This document shows positions 1-7,427 of a DNA stretch of 12,642 bases, one piece after another. Source of the DNA: an uncultured Streptococcus sp. (lineage in GTDB: Bacteria > Bacillota > Bacilli > Lactobacillales > Streptococcaceae); assembly GCA_916048115.1 (NCBI GenBank), contig CAJZGQ010000019.1:1-12642 (forward strand). The letters run 5' to 3'. The notes below the pieces were generated by a model. The model was not told the origin of the DNA. It did not search any database and saw only the letters and a program-made list of their open reading frames with translations. Position numbers and translations under genes: made by a program. Each line of letters begins with the position of its first letter. The first letter of the stretch is position 1.

Positions 1-833
1 GCCATCTTGTATCCAATGTTACCTGCCTCAATACCTGGGAAGATAAAGACATTGGCTTGTCCTGCCACCTTGCTTCCTGGAGCCTTCAAGGCTGCAGTTG
101 CAGGGACAAAAGCTGCGTCAAATTGCAATTCACCATCAATTTCAAGGTCCGGACGAAGTTCATGGGCAAGCTTAGTCGCTTCGACAACCTTATCAACACT
201 TTCACCGAAACCAGATCCTTTTGTTGAATAGCTCAACATAGCAATTTTTGGATCAATACCAAACATCTTGGCTGTGATAGCTGAGTTGATGGCAATTTCG
301 GCTAATCCTTCAGCATCTGGATTGATGTTGATAGCACAGTCCCCAAACAAGTAGCGTTCAGATCCACGAACCATAAGGAAAGCTCCTGAAGTCCGTTTTA
401 CATTTGGACGAGTTTTAATAATTTGCAGGGCTGGACGAACAGTTGCAGCTGTTGAGTGAATCGCACCAGATACCATTCCATCAACGATTCCCATGTGTAC
501 CAACATGACACCAAAATAGTTAACGTCGTCTTTCAAGACTTGACGCGCTTCTTCTTCAGTCATTTTGCCCTTACGACGTTCTACCAAGGAAGCTACCATC
601 TCTTCAAAACCTGGATAAGAATGAGGATCGATGACTTCATATCCATCCAAAACCCCTTCAATTTCAAGATAAATCCGAATTTTATCCGGATTACCAAGTA
701 AGACAGGGGTTACTTCTGTCTCGTTCACAATGCGTTTTGTCGCTTGGAGGATACGAGGTTCTTCACCTTCTGGTAATACAATACGTGCATTCTTACCAAC
801 GAGGTTGGCTTTAAGATTTTCGAAAACTTCCAT
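1..833 (-). CDS. pta: Phosphate acetyltransferase (phosphotransacetylase), C-terminus cut off by window edge
   Basis: Interconverts acetyl-CoA plus phosphate and acetyl phosphate plus CoA. With acetate kinase it forms the cytosolic acetate/ATP branch of mixed-acid fermentation. I translated 277 residues in one open frame from an ATG at 833 to the window edge. The family is about 325-330 residues, so roughly 50 C-terminal residues are missing. The N-terminus starts MEVFENL and continues into the family pattern VLPEGEEPRIL; further on are GAIHSTAATVRPALQ, GDCAIN and SYSTKGSGFG, typical of the PTA_PTB domain. A good ribosome site (AAAGGAG) lies 7-8 nt before the ATG. It begins only 21 nt after the rluD-like stop with no terminator between, so it is probably the last-read gene of the relQ-nadK-rluD operon. 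That arrangement is known in streptococci and enterococci. No frameshift or odd composition is seen. Confidence 0.95.
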   Translation of the reverse strand, partial: MEVFENLKANLVGKNARIVLPEGEEPRILQATKRIVNETEVTPVLLGNPDKIRIYLEIEGVLDGYEVIDPHSYPGFEEMVASLVERRKGKMTEEEARQVLKDDVNYFGVMLVHMGIVDGMVSGAIHSTAATVRPALQIIKTRPNVKRTSGAFLMVRGSERYLFGDCAININPDAEGLAEIAINSAITAKMFGIDPKIAMLSYSTKGSGFGESVDKVVEATKLAHELRPDLEIDGELQFDAAFVPATAALKAPGSKVAGQANVFIFPGIEAGNIGYKM

Positions 834-854
834 GAGTTTTACTCCTTTTAATAA

Positions 855-1748
855 TTAATAACTAGTTTGAAGCTGTGTTAATACAGCTTGGAAATCTGGA
901 GGCAGTGGACTTTCTATGACCAATTCTTCCTCTAGAAATGGATGATAATAGGATAGACGATGACAATGAAGGGCCTGGCGCTCAATGCCGTCTTCTAAAC
1001 TGCCGCCATAGAGATCATCTCCCAAGAGCGGAAAACCAATATGGGAAAAATGAACGCGGATCTGATGGGTTCGACCTGTGTGTAACTGAATATCCACTAG
1101 GTAAATATCTCCAAAAGATTGAACAACCTGGTAGCTAGTATGAGCATACTTGCCACCTTTAGCTACCTTTCGGGTGATAATTGACTCTTCATCACGCGCA
1201 ATCGGAGCAATAATCTCTCCGACAGGATCAAGCTTCCCAGATCCCTTGACCAAGGCATAATAGCGTTTCTGAATCGTTTTAGACTGCAATTGCTTATCCA
1301 AGCGGGCATGGGCATAACCGTGTTTGGCAAAGAGCATAACGCCACTTGTATCCTTGTCCAGGCGAGTGACAATGTGAACCTGCTGGTTCTCGTAGCCTTG
1401 TTTCACATAATAGCCTTTTACAAAATTGGCTAAGGTATTGGAATGAATCGCACTTGGAATAGAAGCAATCCCAAAGGGTTTGTTTAAGACCAAAAAATGA
1501 TCATCTTCAAACAAAATATCCAAAGGTCGATCCATGGGTTTTAGGGTTTCAAATCCTTCTTCTGCTGGAATATCAATGACCAAGCGATCCCCAATATCCA
1601 ACAAATAAATTGCATTCTCCGGACGGCCATTGACAAGGATCTGGCCACCACGAAACTTAATCTTTGCTAAGAGCCCCTTAGAAACCTCATGCTTTTTCAA
1701 GAAGGTCTTAACCTTAACATGCTCATCGACAATGAATTCAAATCTCAT
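855..1748 (-). CDS. RluA/RluD-family pseudouridine synthase
   Basis: Isomerises specific uridines in structured RNA (rRNA or tRNA) to pseudouridine; which RNA position is modified cannot be read from the sequence. The 297 residues have an N-terminal S4-like RNA-binding segment (about 12-60) and then the catalytic domain. The signature RLDKDTSG is at 129-136, with Asp131 the expected catalytic nucleophile. Downstream are [12 protein letters not shown] and GDDLYGG, also typical of RluA/RluD. Its ATG overlaps the nadK stop in an ATGA, so translational coupling is likely. pta follows 21 nt later. The homologue in this operon position is usually annotated rluD, rluE or yjbO-like. I leave the symbol blank because paralogues in the same genome differ in target. 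Confidence 0.93.
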   Translation of the reverse strand: MRFEFIVDEHVKVKTFLKKHEVSKGLLAKIKFRGGQILVNGRPENAIYLLDIGDRLVIDIPAEEGFETLKPMDRPLDILFEDDHFLVLNKPFGIASIPSAIHSNTLANFVKGYYVKQGYENQQVHIVTRLDKDTSGVMLFAKHGYAHARLDKQLQSKTIQKRYYALVKGSGKLDPVGEIIAPIARDEESIITRKVAKGGKYAHTSYQVVQSFGDIYLVDIQLHTGRTHQIRVHFSHIGFPLLGDDLYGGSLEDGIERQALHCHRLSYYHPFLEEELVIESPLPPDFQAVLTQLQTSY

Positions 1749-2572
1749 TCTCCATCATCTCCGATAAAGGCATCCTTGACCCGATTCCAGAAGCTGGTGT
1801 GACTGGAGCTTGCCACAAAATTAATCTTATGGTTGTCAATCTGGTATTCTACCTTTGCAATATTGCGGTAAGTATAGGTTGAATTGTCAACAGAGATAAT
1901 GTGAAAGCCAGGTCTCGTCGGTGTAATCTCAATCTTATCCTTTTTAGGGACAATGACAGAAGAACCCAAGGTACGATAAACGCGGTTGTTGAGACTGGCG
2001 ATCTCAGCGATCTGCAGCGCCTCAATAGTTGGGTGAAGGACTGCTCCTCCCAAGGATTTGTTGTAAGCCGTACTTCCTGTCGGAGTCGAAACGGTAATCC
2101 CGTCTCCTCTGAAGCGCTCAAAATCCACTCCATTAATCGTGAGATCAGCAACCATGGTCCGGTCGCTTCTCTTAATCGTTGCTTCGTTCAACGCTCTCAT
2201 GGTACGGGTTTCCCCATTTTCGAAAGTAATCTTGACATTCAAAATAGGGTAGGAAACCTTAGCACCTGTATCATATTTTAAGTTCTCAACCAGCTTATCG
2301 ATTTCACTGTCTAAGTAATCCGTATAGAATCCTAAGTGTCCGGTATGGACGCCAACAAATCGCACCCGATCCAACTGGTGTTCATACTTGTGAAAGGCTG
2401 ATAACAACATCCCATCGCCACCAATTGAAATCACAATATCCGGGTGCTTCTCCGTCAAAATAAAATTATTTTTCCGAAGCTTGTAGCGCAACTGCTGAAA
2501 AACCTCTTCACTTTGACGCTTGCGATTGCGAATAATGGATACTTTTTTACCTGTAGTCTTCATCTGTGTCAT
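1745..2572 (-). CDS. nadK: NAD kinase
   Basis: Phosphorylates NAD to NADP, the only route to NADP in most bacteria; cytosolic. With the chosen start the protein has 275 residues, usual for the family. Key motifs are [14 protein letters not shown], with GGDG at 51-54 (Asp53 catalytic/metal), ALNEATIKR near 127-135 (NE motif) and TPTGSTAY at 163-170, followed by GGAVLHP. The frame is open up to 2593. I chose the ATG at 2572 (MTQMK) because GGAAA sits at proper spacing before it and streptococcal homologues as I remember them begin the same way. The ATG at 2563 is the alternative. The start lies inside the relQ coding end, giving a 26-nt overlap in another frame, and the stop overlaps the next gene by ATGA. 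Production is therefore likely coupled to RelQ and the pseudouridine synthase. Confidence 0.95.
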   Translation of the reverse strand: MTQMKTTGKKVSIIRNRKRQSEEVFQQLRYKLRKNNFILTEKHPDIVISIGGDGMLLSAFHKYEHQLDRVRFVGVHTGHLGFYTDYLDSEIDKLVENLKYDTGAKVSYPILNVKITFENGETRTMRALNEATIKRSDRTMVADLTINGVDFERFRGDGITVSTPTGSTAYNKSLGGAVLHPTIEALQIAEIASLNNRVYRTLGSSVIVPKKDKIEITPTRPGFHIISVDNSTYTYRNIAKVEYQIDNHKINFVASSSHTSFWNRVKDAFIGDDGE

Positions 2573-3218
2573 CACTATTTCCAACGCCATCATTTAACTT
2601 ACGATGAAGTGGATCAAACAGGGCTTGAGCCTCCTGAATCGCATCCCGAATTGCCCCCATCTCTTCATCCAAGAGATAGGCTAGGTTTGCTGTCGTCTCT
2701 AAGCGTTTTTTGATCTCGTCTGGAAAGTCTCCTTTATATTTATAATTGAGCGAGTGTTCAATGGTTGCCCAAAAATTCATGGACAAAGTCCGAATTTGAA
2801 TCTCTGCTAAGATCGTTTCATTTCCATCAATGGTATCGACCGGATACTCAACCACGATGTGGTAACTCCGGTAGCCACTTGATTTCTTGTGGCGGATATA
2901 ATCTCGCTCTTGGACCACGCGCATATCCTCCCGTTGTCTCAGAACCTCTAGGATCTCATCCACATCGTCCACAAACTGAACCATAATGCGAAGACCGGCA
3001 ATATCCTGCATATCCTGCGCCAGATTTTCTTCAGAGATATTTCTTCGGATCATCTTTTCTCGGATGCTCTCGATCGGTTTGACACGGCCAGTGACAAACT
3101 CAATTGGAGAATGCTTTTGTTGCTTACGATATTGTTTACGAATCCCACGCAGTTTGATTTTTAATTCCCCAACTGCTTGGATATAAGGATCTAAGAAGTT
3201 TTCCCAATCAATTGCCAT
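2547..3218 (-). CDS. relQ: Small alarmone synthetase RelQ (GTP pyrophosphokinase)
   Basis: Transfers pyrophosphate from ATP to GDP/GTP to make (p)ppGpp. It consists of the synthetase domain alone, without the hydrolase, TGS or ACT domains of long RelA/SpoT proteins. The 223 residues match the RelQ/YjbM class. Visible motifs are the basic N-terminal helix region (21-35), DIAGLRI at 72-78 (Asp72, metal), [12 protein letters not shown] around 115-126 (substrate stacking Tyr) and [17 protein letters not shown] at 139-155 (Glu139 catalytic). The C-terminal tail is acidic. An AAGGTGG ribosome site precedes the ATG. It is the first gene of the relQ-nadK-rluD-pta operon and overlaps nadK. An extended -10 promoter lies about 52 nt upstream of the start. 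In tetrameric RelQ of relatives pppGpp is an allosteric activator; nothing here argues against that. Confidence 0.95.
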   Translation of the reverse strand: MAIDWENFLDPYIQAVGELKIKLRGIRKQYRKQQKHSPIEFVTGRVKPIESIREKMIRRNISEENLAQDMQDIAGLRIMVQFVDDVDEILEVLRQREDMRVVQERDYIRHKKSSGYRSYHIVVEYPVDTIDGNETILAEIQIRTLSMNFWATIEHSLNYKYKGDFPDEIKKRLETTANLAYLLDEEMGAIRDAIQEAQALFDPLHRKLNDGVGNSDDTDEDYR

Positions 3219-3245
3219 CCTACCACCTTGTAATCTGAACCATTT

Positions 3246-3274
3246 TTGTATACAATAAACACATCTCTTATTAT
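3246..3274 (+). promoter_or_regulatory. Promoter for the CYTH-domain gene
   Basis: TTGTAT at 3246-3251, a 17-nt spacer, then TATTAT at 3269-3274. Transcription would start near 3281, downstream of the in-frame ATG at 3278. That supports the later start at 3314. The -35 is part of a 10-bp perfect palindrome, TTGTATACAA (3246-3255). Confidence 0.55.
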
Positions 3275-3279
3275 ATCAT
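3270..3279 (-). promoter_or_regulatory. Extended -10 promoter for the relQ operon
   Basis: Reading the minus strand, TGATATAAT is a perfect extended -10 (TG, one base, TATAAT; hexamer at plus-strand 3270-3275). No good -35 lies 16-18 nt upstream, only a T-run, which is acceptable for an extended -10. The leader to the relQ ATG would be roughly 45 nt. The hexamer overlaps the -10 of the divergent CYTH promoter. Confidence 0.6.
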
Positions 3280-3313
3280 GAATCGCTTTCGAAAAAAAGC
3301 AAAGGACTACAAA

Positions 3314-3871
3314 ATGAACCATTTAGAAATTGAATACAAAACCTTGCTAGACAAGGAGGAATACCAATCCCTCCTTCCACTTTTTGCTGATACAGAATTA
3401 GTTGTCCAAACCAATCACTATATCGATTCCCCCGACCAGCTCATCCGCAAGGAAAAAATGGCCTTGCGGGTGCGTACTTTCACAGATCAGGCTGAGTTGA
3501 CTCTCAAGGTTCCTGAAGCAGTTGGCCATTTTGAGTACAATCAAAACCTCAGCCCAGAAGAAACCGAGGCGATCCTTCAACACCAACAGTTTCCTGACGG
3601 AGAAATCAAAAACCTCTTAATCTCTAAAGAAATCCCTGTTGAGCAACTCGCTGTCTGGGGAAGCCTTACAACAGAACGCTTCGAAAAAGAAACAGCTGCA
3701 GGATTAGTGGCACTAGACCACAGTCTCTATCTAGACACTGAAGATTATGAGTTGGAAATCGAGGTCGAAACTGCTGAACAGGAAGAAAATTTCCATCAGT
3801 TCATAACAGACCATGGAATCGTCTACAAACCAGCAAAAAATAAAATCGCCAGATTGGCGGAAAGATTGTAA
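3314..3871 (+). CDS. CYTH-domain (triphosphate tunnel metalloenzyme) protein, YjbK-like
   Basis: A probable cytosolic metal-dependent phosphohydrolase acting on a triphosphate-type substrate. The family includes tripolyphosphatases and thiamine-triphosphatases; the substrate here is unknown. The 185 residues show the family signature ExExK at the N-terminus (Glu5, Glu7, Lys9 in HLEIEYK), basic strand RVRTF (Arg52, Arg54), ELTLKVP (Lys65) and the acidic strand YELEIEVE (145-152), all of which would line a tunnel barrel. Arg180 sits near the C-terminus. I take the ATG at 3314, not the in-frame ATG at 3278, because AAAGGA lies about 9 nt before 3314, homologues start with M-x-HLEIE, and the predicted transcription start falls after 3278. 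It stands head-to-head with relQ. A YjbK-type gene near a YjbM/RelQ gene is also found in Bacillus, which suggests a linked role in nucleotide or polyphosphate stress metabolism. Confidence 0.88.
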   Translation: MNHLEIEYKTLLDKEEYQSLLPLFADTELVVQTNHYIDSPDQLIRKEKMALRVRTFTDQAELTLKVPEAVGHFEYNQNLSPEETEAILQHQQFPDGEIKNLLISKEIPVEQLAVWGSLTTERFEKETAAGLVALDHSLYLDTEDYELEIEVETAEQEENFHQFITDHGIVYKPAKNKIARLAERL

Positions 3872-3876
3872 AATAG

Positions 3877-3905
3877 CTGAAATTATCGCAAATTTTTGCT
3901 AAAAT
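3877..3905 (+). promoter_or_regulatory. Candidate promoter for prs
   Basis: CTGAAA (3877-3882), 17-nt spacer, TAAAAT (3900-3905) preceded by TGC, forming an extended -10. A second similar element, TGCTAAGAT, follows at 3908-3916 and could be an alternative -10. It lies in the 72-nt gap between the CYTH stop and prs; I see no terminator in that gap, so read-through from the CYTH gene is also possible. Confidence 0.5.
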
Positions 3906-3943
3906 AGTGCTAAGATCAAAAATCTAAATGAGGTTGGAATCAC

Positions 3944-4900
3944 ATGTCAGATAAAAAAAATATGAAGCTCTTCTCTCTCAATTCAAATCCAGAGATTGCG
4001 CAAAAAATCGCGGATCATGCTGGGGTTCCACTTGGGAAAATTTCATCCCGTCAATTCTCAGATGGTGAAATCCAAGTCAATATTGAGGAAAGTGTTCGTG
4101 GATATGATATTTATATCATTCAATCAACCAGTTTCCCTGTCAACAATCACTTGATGGAACTCTTAATTATGGTGGATGCTTGCCAACGGGCCAGCGCAAA
4201 TACTGTCAATGTGGTCATGCCTTACTTCGGTTATGCTCGCCAAGACCGGACTGCTGCTCCTCGCGAACCAATTACTGCTAAGCTTGTCGCAAACATGTTG
4301 GTCAAAGCTGGGGTGGATCGCGTCGTCACACTGGATCTCCACGCTGTTCAGGTCCAAGGTTTCTTCGATATTGCCGTGGATAACCTCTTTACCATTCCAC
4401 TCTTTGCAGAACACTACATTAATAAAGGTCTAACTGGTCCTGATGTTGTAGTCGTCAGTCCTAAAAACTCAGGTGTCAAACGGGCTCGTAGTTTAGCGGA
4501 ATATCTTGATGCACCGATTGCCATCATCGATTACGAACAAGATGATGCAAACCGTGATTATGGCTATATTATCGGGGATGTCAAAGATAAGAAAGCAATC
4601 TTGATTGACGATATCCTCAATACCGGTAAGACATTCTCAGAAGCTGCGAAAATCGTCGAACGCGAAGGTGCTACTGAAATTTATGCTGTTTCAAGCCATG
4701 GTTTATTTGTAAAAGGCGCTGTTGAATTATTAGACCAAGCTCCGATCAAAGAAATCTTGGTAACCGATTCTGTTGCTCCAAAAGGACCAACACCAAAAAA
4801 TATTAACTATCTGACAGCTAGCGAACTGATCGCTGAAGCTATTGTTCGCATTCAAGAAAGAAAACCTGTTAGTCCTCTATTTGCCTACCACAAGAAATAA
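3944..4900 (+). CDS. prs: Ribose-phosphate pyrophosphokinase (PRPP synthetase)
   Basis: Makes 5-phosphoribosyl-1-pyrophosphate from ribose 5-phosphate and ATP, the precursor for purines, pyrimidines, NAD, His and Trp; cytosolic. The 318 residues are normal length for class I. Visible are [14 protein letters not shown] near the N-terminus, YFGYARQDR (ATP loop), [13 protein letters not shown] (metal-binding His), [12 protein letters not shown] and the PRPP-binding loop [13 protein letters not shown]. The ATG has GAGGTTGGAA upstream. Streptococci usually carry two prs paralogues, and this one resembles the prs1 found beside relQ and nifS in S. pneumoniae, as I remember it. The cysteine desulfurase starts 9 nt after the stop, so the two are co-transcribed. 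PRPP synthesis beside an alarmone synthetase fits a nucleotide-supply neighbourhood, though no direct regulatory link is visible. Confidence 0.97.
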   Translation: MSDKKNMKLFSLNSNPEIAQKIADHAGVPLGKISSRQFSDGEIQVNIEESVRGYDIYIIQSTSFPVNNHLMELLIMVDACQRASANTVNVVMPYFGYARQDRTAAPREPITAKLVANMLVKAGVDRVVTLDLHAVQVQGFFDIAVDNLFTIPLFAEHYINKGLTGPDVVVVSPKNSGVKRARSLAEYLDAPIAIIDYEQDDANRDYGYIIGDVKDKKAILIDDILNTGKTFSEAAKIVEREGATEIYAVSSHGLFVKGAVELLDQAPIKEILVTDSVAPKGPTPKNINYLTASELIAEAIVRIQERKPVSPLFAYHKK

Positions 4901-4909
4901 GGTCTTAAT

Positions 4910-6022
4910 GTGATATATTTTGATAATGCCGCAACAACTCCCCTTCTACCTGAAGTCATTGATAAAATGTCTGCAACTATGAAGACCACTTTTGGAAATC
5001 CATCGAGCCTTCATGCTCATGGACGGATGGCTAATAAACTCCTCCGAGAATCTCGCGAGCAGATTGCTCAGTCTCTCCATACTCTTCCAAATCGTATTTT
5101 CTTCACCTCAGGTGGATCAGAAAGTAATAATACCGTTATAAAAGGCTACTGCTTGAAACACCAAGCAGATGGCAAACACATCATTACGACCGCTTTGGAA
5201 CACCATGCGGTTCTAGAACCCATCGAATATCTTGTAGAACGTTTCGGATTTGAAGTGACGATCGTCCAACCAAGAGATGGACGCATTCAGTCTAGTGATA
5301 TCAAGGCTGCACTTAGACCGGATACTATTCTTGTCTCTACCATGTTTGCCAATAACGAGACAGGCGATCTTCTACCGATTAAAGAAATCGGAGAACTCTT
5401 AAAAGATCATCCAGCTGCCTTTCACGTTGATGCTGTCCAAGCAATTGGGAAAGTCCCTGTCTATCCCGAAGAGTTAGGAATTGATTTTCTCAGTGCTTCT
5501 GCCCACAAATTCCATGGACCAAAGGGCGTCGGCTTCCTTTATGCGGCTACCCCAGATTTTGATAATCTCATCCATGGTGGGGATCAGGAAAGTAAGATGA
5601 GAGCCAGTACGGAAAATCTTATTTCTATTGTCGGGATGGCAACCGCGCTTCAGCAAGCTACACTTCACCAAGAAGAAAATTTCAACCAGGTTCAAAAACT
5701 TGGCCAAGAACTAGTTAATGGTTTAACAGACTACGACTACTACGTAAATGCGAATGACGATCATCTTCCATTTGTTTGGAATCTTGGCTTTCCGGGTGTC
5801 CAAAATGACGTTTTATTGATGCGACTCGATCTTGCTGGAATTTCTGTCTCTACAGGTTCTGCTTGTACCGCTGGTACAGTTCAACCCAGCCATGTCCTTG
5901 AGGCACTCTATGGAAAAGATAGCTCACGCCTAAAAGAATCCCTTCGAATTAGTTTTTCAGAACTCAATACCGTAGAGGAGGTTCAAGACTTCCTCTCAAA
6001 ACTTAAAGAAATTTTATCATAG
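4910..6022 (+). CDS. Cysteine desulfurase, IscS/NifS type
   Basis: A PLP enzyme that takes sulfur from cysteine as an enzyme persulfide, leaving alanine, and passes it to tRNA-thiolation or Fe-S acceptors. The 370 residues start YFDNAATTP, with FGNPSS at 28-33, TSGGSESNN at 66-74 (PLP phosphate), the PLP lysine at Lys200 in SASAHKFHGPKG, and catalytic Cys319 in the flexible loop STGSACTAG. These mark the class I (IscS/NifS) group, not SufS. Initiation is at a GTG, with AAGG overlapping the prs stop region; the gap to prs is 9 nt, so coupling is likely. The gene is followed by two small genes of unknown role. No scaffold gene (iscU) is nearby, so delivery to tRNA thiolation is more likely than a local Fe-S operon; that is inference. 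Confidence 0.93.
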   Translation: MIYFDNAATTPLLPEVIDKMSATMKTTFGNPSSLHAHGRMANKLLRESREQIAQSLHTLPNRIFFTSGGSESNNTVIKGYCLKHQADGKHIITTALEHHAVLEPIEYLVERFGFEVTIVQPRDGRIQSSDIKAALRPDTILVSTMFANNETGDLLPIKEIGELLKDHPAAFHVDAVQAIGKVPVYPEELGIDFLSASAHKFHGPKGVGFLYAATPDFDNLIHGGDQESKMRASTENLISIVGMATALQQATLHQEENFNQVQKLGQELVNGLTDYDYYVNANDDHLPFVWNLGFPGVQNDVLLMRLDLAGISVSTGSACTAGTVQPSHVLEALYGKDSSRLKESLRISFSELNTVEEVQDFLSKLKEILS

Positions 6023-6031
6023 GAGAACAAT

Positions 6032-6379
6032 ATGGCTTTTGAAACAAGTGTTTCATTGAAAGACTGCAAATATACCTATAGTCTACACCCAAATGTTAAA
6101 AAATATACCTTACGTGACAATACATTCGCTGTTACAAAAGTTGGAAATTACGAGTTAAATCGTTTGCTCGAGGCCGTTCCAAATAGCGGCGAAGGCTTCC
6201 TACTTAAAATCATTTTCAATAAAGATTTGACAGGTTTTAAGATCAATATTACAGACAAGTCTGGGCTTCGCCTGGTTAATATCTTTAAAAATCCAGAAAA
6301 TGACATTATCCAACAAAAATTCTATTTCTTAATGGATAGTCTTGTCGAAAGAGAAATTTTCAACAAAACAGAGGCCTAA
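6032..6379 (+). CDS. DUF1831-type small conserved protein
   Basis: 115 residues of unknown function, recognised from memory as the DUF1831 family of streptococci and lactobacilli. It is a small alpha/beta protein with no signal peptide, membrane segment or obvious catalytic motif. The single cysteine (DCKYTY, near the N-terminus) is unlikely to be a sulfur-relay residue on its own. An AGGAG ribosome site lies 6 nt before the ATG and overlaps the cysteine desulfurase stop region, so the two are translated from one message. The consistent position directly behind this cysteine desulfurase, here and in S. pneumoniae as I recall it, is the only functional hint. Family assignment is fairly sure; any role in sulfur transfer is speculation. 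Confidence 0.8.
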   Translation: MAFETSVSLKDCKYTYSLHPNVKKYTLRDNTFAVTKVGNYELNRLLEAVPNSGEGFLLKIIFNKDLTGFKINITDKSGLRLVNIFKNPENDIIQQKFYFLMDSLVEREIFNKTEA

Positions 6380-6380
6380 T

Positions 6381-6596
6381 ATGGTAACCCTAACTTATAT
6401 CGACGCTTACCAAGTAGAACGAACGACTACTTATCCCGACCTTGCAGCCTGCATCCTCGATTTTTCAGGCTGTGTAACCCTGCCTGACTTTTACTCAATC
6501 GTATCCATTGAATACAAGGGAGAAAAACTCCCCTATACAGGGCGAGTCGATGGACTCTATGCTTTTTTGAAAAAGGTAGAGCAAGCTGAAAACTAA
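6381..6596 (+). CDS. DUF4649-type small conserved protein
   Basis: 71 residues beginning MVTLTYIDAYQVERT, which resembles the streptococcal DUF4649 family; function unknown. No membrane segment or catalytic motif is visible. Two cysteines (AACIL and SGCVTL) lie ten residues apart in the middle. I took the ATG at 6381 rather than the in-frame ATG at 6342, because the latter lies inside the DUF1831 gene, while GAGG is well placed before 6381 and homologues start at this point. The start is one base after the preceding stop, so translation is coupled. The stop codon is already part of the transcription terminator stem, making this the last gene of the prs-desulfurase operon. Confidence 0.78.
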   Translation: MVTLTYIDAYQVERTTTYPDLAACILDFSGCVTLPDFYSIVSIEYKGEKLPYTGRVDGLYAFLKKVEQAEN

Positions 6597-6640
6597 GCTG
6601 ATGTTGATGGAACTCTCCATCGCCATCAGCTTTTTCTTTA
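6595..6640 (+). terminator. Rho-independent terminator of the prs/desulfurase operon
   Basis: Two-part stem: AAGCTGATG (6595-6603) pairs with CATCAGCTT (6624-6632), and GATGGA (6606-6611) pairs with TCCATC (6616-6621) across a 4-nt loop. A 2/2 mismatch separates the stems. A T-rich tail follows (TTTCTTT). It overlaps the last bases of the DUF4649-type gene. Confidence 0.88.
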
Positions 6641-6671
6641 GACAAAAATATTTTTGAAAAACCGTTCAAGA

Positions 6672-6689
6672 TAGTTGATTTTTTCACAA
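6672..6689. promoter_or_regulatory. Possible Rex operator (degenerate) on the rex -35
   Basis: The Rex consensus in Gram-positives is TTGTGA, six AT-rich bases, TCACAA. Here the right half TCACAA (6684-6689) is perfect, the middle is all A/T or close to it, and the left half TAGTTG matches only 3 of 6. The site covers the -35, so binding would repress. A further TTGTGA half-site occurs at 6716-6721. Autoregulation is inferred, not shown. Confidence 0.35.
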
Positions 6690-6703
6690 TCTTCCTATAC
6701 AAT
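6675..6703 (+). promoter_or_regulatory. Promoter of rex
   Basis: TTGATT (6675-6680), 17-nt spacer, TACAAT (6698-6703), followed by a 22-nt stretch to the GTG start. It lies directly after the upstream terminator, so rex is an independent transcript. Confidence 0.65.
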
Positions 6704-6725
6704 AAGAGGGAAAGGTTGTGATATT

Positions 6726-7373
6726 GTGAAACATGATAAAAATACTCCAATTCCACGCGCAACAGCAAAACGCTTATCGCTCTACTACCGCATTTTTAAA
6801 CGCTTTAACTCTGAAAAAATAGAACGCGCCAATTCCAAGCAAATTGCGGATGCAATTGGGATTGACTCTGCTACTGTTCGCCGAGATTTTTCTTATTTTG
6901 GTGAATTAGGAAGACGTGGATTTGGTTATGATGTAAAAAAACTGATGAACTTCTTTGCAGATCTTTTAAATGATAATGCTATTACTAATGTCGCTATTGT
7001 TGGGATCGGAAATATGGGAAGTGCCCTCCTCAACTATCGCTTCCATGAACGCAATAAGATGAAAATTGTCATGGCGTTTGATCTAGACGATCACGAACTG
7101 GTCAATACTAAAAGTAAAGACGGAATTCCTATTTACGGTATTTCATCTATTAAAGAGAAACTCAAACAAGAAGGCATTCAAACAGCCATTCTAACTGTTC
7201 CAAGTGTTAAGGCTCAAGAAGTTGCTAGCCTCTTGGTAGATGCTGGTGTCAAGGGAATTCTCAGTTTCTCGCCAGTGCATCTGACAGTCCCTAAGGATGT
7301 CGTCGTCCAATATGTCGATCTTACTAGTGAATTGCAAACACTCCTTTATTTTATGCGTAAAAACGAAGAATAA
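6726..7373 (+). CDS. rex: Redox-sensing transcriptional repressor Rex
   Basis: A dimeric repressor that leaves its operators when NADH rises; it controls fermentation genes (alcohol and lactate dehydrogenases, formate metabolism). With a GTG start at 6726 the protein is 215 residues, usual for Rex. The N-terminal winged helix is at about 10-80 ([16 protein letters not shown], then the recognition region [25 protein letters not shown] read in pieces), followed by a Rossmann fold with GIGNMG (93-98) and the acidic NAD-binding strand AFDLD. I prefer the GTG because AAAGG lies 10-11 nt upstream and homologues begin about ten residues before [10 protein letters not shown]; the frame is open from a TTG at 6675, but that TTG is the promoter -35. 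It sits between two terminators and is therefore monocistronic. Confidence 0.95.
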   Translation: MKHDKNTPIPRATAKRLSLYYRIFKRFNSEKIERANSKQIADAIGIDSATVRRDFSYFGELGRRGFGYDVKKLMNFFADLLNDNAITNVAIVGIGNMGSALLNYRFHERNKMKIVMAFDLDDHELVNTKSKDGIPIYGISSIKEKLKQEGIQTAILTVPSVKAQEVASLLVDAGVKGILSFSPVHLTVPKDVVVQYVDLTSELQTLLYFMRKNEE

Positions 7374-7392
7374 AGACTTATACTTCAACAAC

Positions 7393-7427
7393 AAAAAGGT
7401 TGGAACAAGAAGGTTCCAACCTTTTTT
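7393..7427. terminator. Bidirectional terminator between rex and radC
   Basis: Perfect 14-bp stem including A/T flanks: the GGTTGGAAC core (7398-7406) pairs with GTTCCAACC (7413-7421) over a 6-nt loop. Five A's lie before it and six T's after it, so it works for both converging genes. The right edge overlaps the radC stop codon (7426-7428). Confidence 0.92.

Noticed and set aside
1901..2281. 126-codon open frame on the plus strand
   Set aside because: It lies entirely antisense to nadK, has no ribosome site, and its Arg/Ser-rich translation is typical of a shadow frame.
3278..3313. Upstream in-frame ATG for the CYTH gene
   Set aside because: It lacks a ribosome site, falls before the predicted transcription start and adds a basic tail not seen in homologues; 3314 is better.
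3881..3905. Possible weak hairpin (GCAAA/TTTGC) after the CYTH stop
   Set aside because: Only five pairs with a two-base loop, no T-tract, and it overlaps the probable prs promoter.
6675..6725. TTG start giving a 17-residue N-terminal extension of Rex
   Set aside because: The TTG is the promoter -35 and the -10 lies inside the extension, so it would not be transcribed.
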